Shown one piece after another: positions 63,037 through 64,000 of a DNA stretch of 64,000 bases. Both the position numbers and the translations under genes were made by a program. How positions within the stretch are numbered: the stretch's first letter is position 1; every line of letters begins with the position of its first letter. The stretch is from Pegoplata infirma (taxonomy: Eukaryota > Arthropoda > Insecta > Diptera > Anthomyiidae): positions 63,124,844 to 63,188,843 of the forward strand of contig OY992540.1 in NCBI GenBank assembly GCA_963921195.1, in the 5' to 3' direction. Under the pieces are notes generated by a model. The model did no database searches. It saw only the letters and a list, made by a program, of their open reading frames with translations, and was not told where the DNA came from.

Positions 63037-64000
63037 TTAGATTGTTTATCTGAAATCAGCAGGTTTGTATACTTAAATTAGTAGATTTTTCTGCTTAAAT
63101 TAACAGATTTTCAGCTCAATTTAGCAAATTTTACCATTTTTTCCAGTATTTTTAATTTGTCGGGATCCCGCATAAAAAATCCCGGGATAGTGGGAAATAA
63201 AAATACTGGGATTTCCCGGGAAAAACCCCTACTAAGGTACATCAAAACAATTTCAAGGAATCTTCGGGAAAGTTTCGGAAACGTTCAATTCAATCCTGAA
63301 TATTTCCAAATTTTTAGAAGCAGACACTCTATGAGTATTTATTGGCAGAAGATCCTAAGTGAAAAAGTTGAGTTAACATAAGTACTTTTGTGCAATGAAA
63401 AATCTCTTTTTCATTGCACAATTAAAAGGTCTAAAAAATAACTAATTTATATTTATTTTTAATAAAAACTTGATCTAAATAATGTTTCAGTAACTTATAA
63501 ATTCACCCACTCCCTAGTTTAATATTAAATTTTCATGATTATTATGCTGATGATGGCTGTGTTGATTGTAATGGAAAAATGAGGAGATGATGATGAGATG
63601 AGCTTTACTACCACTGACTTTTTCGTACTCCCTGCTGCTCGAGTATTGTGTTTAACACTGTTCCACAGTGCCATCATACAACAATGCTTTAACCTCGTAG
63701 TGTTGTGGTTTTTGGTATTCATGTTATAAAGCTAAAAACTTATGACATTATACCAACCGAAAAAACGACATCACTTCAACGTTTTTAGCATTTTCGATTA
63801 TCTGCTTTATTTTCGATTTGTTTTTTGCATCTCACTTTTTTTTTTTTCTTTAAACTGCTGCAAGGTTTTAATATACATGGTACCATAACACTCGTATCCT
63901 TCTGCTCAGTCACAAGCAAATTTTGAACTAAATGTTGGAAATTTTTTTTTACATTTTTTTGTATTTTTTTTCTGCGCTTAGGATCTTTTATTCATTTGAA
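63037..64000. other. AT-rich right edge with CCCGGGA palindromes
   Basis: At 63159-63235 there are CGGGATCCCG, TCCCGGGA and 'gggatttcccggga', a GC-rich palindromic cluster like a transposon end. The frame 63157-63381 continues from it (RYIKTISRNLRESFGNVQFN) but matches nothing known to me. The rest is unremarkable. Confidence 0.35.

Overview
The window looks like gene-poor, AT-rich nuclear DNA of a calyptrate fly (blowfly, flesh fly or muscid type). The evidence is an intron-exon junction, a dense load of interspersed repeats with (GTCY)n tracts, an R1-clade LINE inserted in an (ACAT)n array, and an RpS8-like copy that reads as a dipteran protein. The species cannot be fixed from the sequence. 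No bacterial features, operons or CRISPR arrays are seen.

Host coding sequence is minimal. A terminal exon at 705-812 (+) encodes the C-terminus of a Rho-family GTPase, best matched to RhoU/RhoV (Wrch/Chp) because of its VFDTAI helix and WKKLFCLA tail; the rest of that gene lies left of the window. At 58659-59189 (+) there is an intact but 5'-truncated, intronless copy of ribosomal protein RpS8 (eS8).

Nearly everything else is mobile-element strata, many with boundaries readable from target-site duplications (TSDs). (1) 6451-16827: one non-autonomous Helitron (TC...CTAG between A and T) whose 5' end took a 1.3-kb foldback element, whose internal ATGT tract grew to at least 581 units, and into which a complete two-ORF Waldo-like R1-clade LINE (9057-14248, minus) inserted. 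(2) 17771-21280: a Tc1/mariner-type MITE (TA TSD) broken by a second MITE, itself broken by a third and by a 5'-truncated RTE-like LINE with a 14-bp TSD. (3) 23571-27870: three hAT-like elements with 8-bp TSDs, one holding a pogo/Tigger-type element, the last a 781-bp near-perfect palindrome. (4) 28510-29068: LOA-like LINE 3' end with a 14-bp TSD. (5) 29380-31682: a decayed Helitron keeping the end of its Pif1-type helicase and carrying a MITE. (6) 34952-40553: a 5.6-kb composite bounded by inverted repeats that contains an intact DD37E Tc1/mariner transposon (38088-39384). (7) 42979-45752: a decayed LOA-like LINE. (8) 45790-62190: mostly copies of a (GTCY)n-bearing, mini-me-like repeat family.

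The mini-me-like family is the dominant theme: at least 13 copies or fragments in four subfamilies share one layout (ACAAGTA end plus a hairpin at one side, a CCCTCCAC...GTGGAGGG hairpin plus TATAAAA at the other, and GTCY repeats inside), and one pair (53151-54946) lies head to tail. The best candidates for something new are this terminal architecture, the LINE/microsatellite/Helitron nest, and the intact DD37E transposon. Proteins here do not form a host pathway; the functional units are self-contained transposons and one truncated housekeeping-gene copy.
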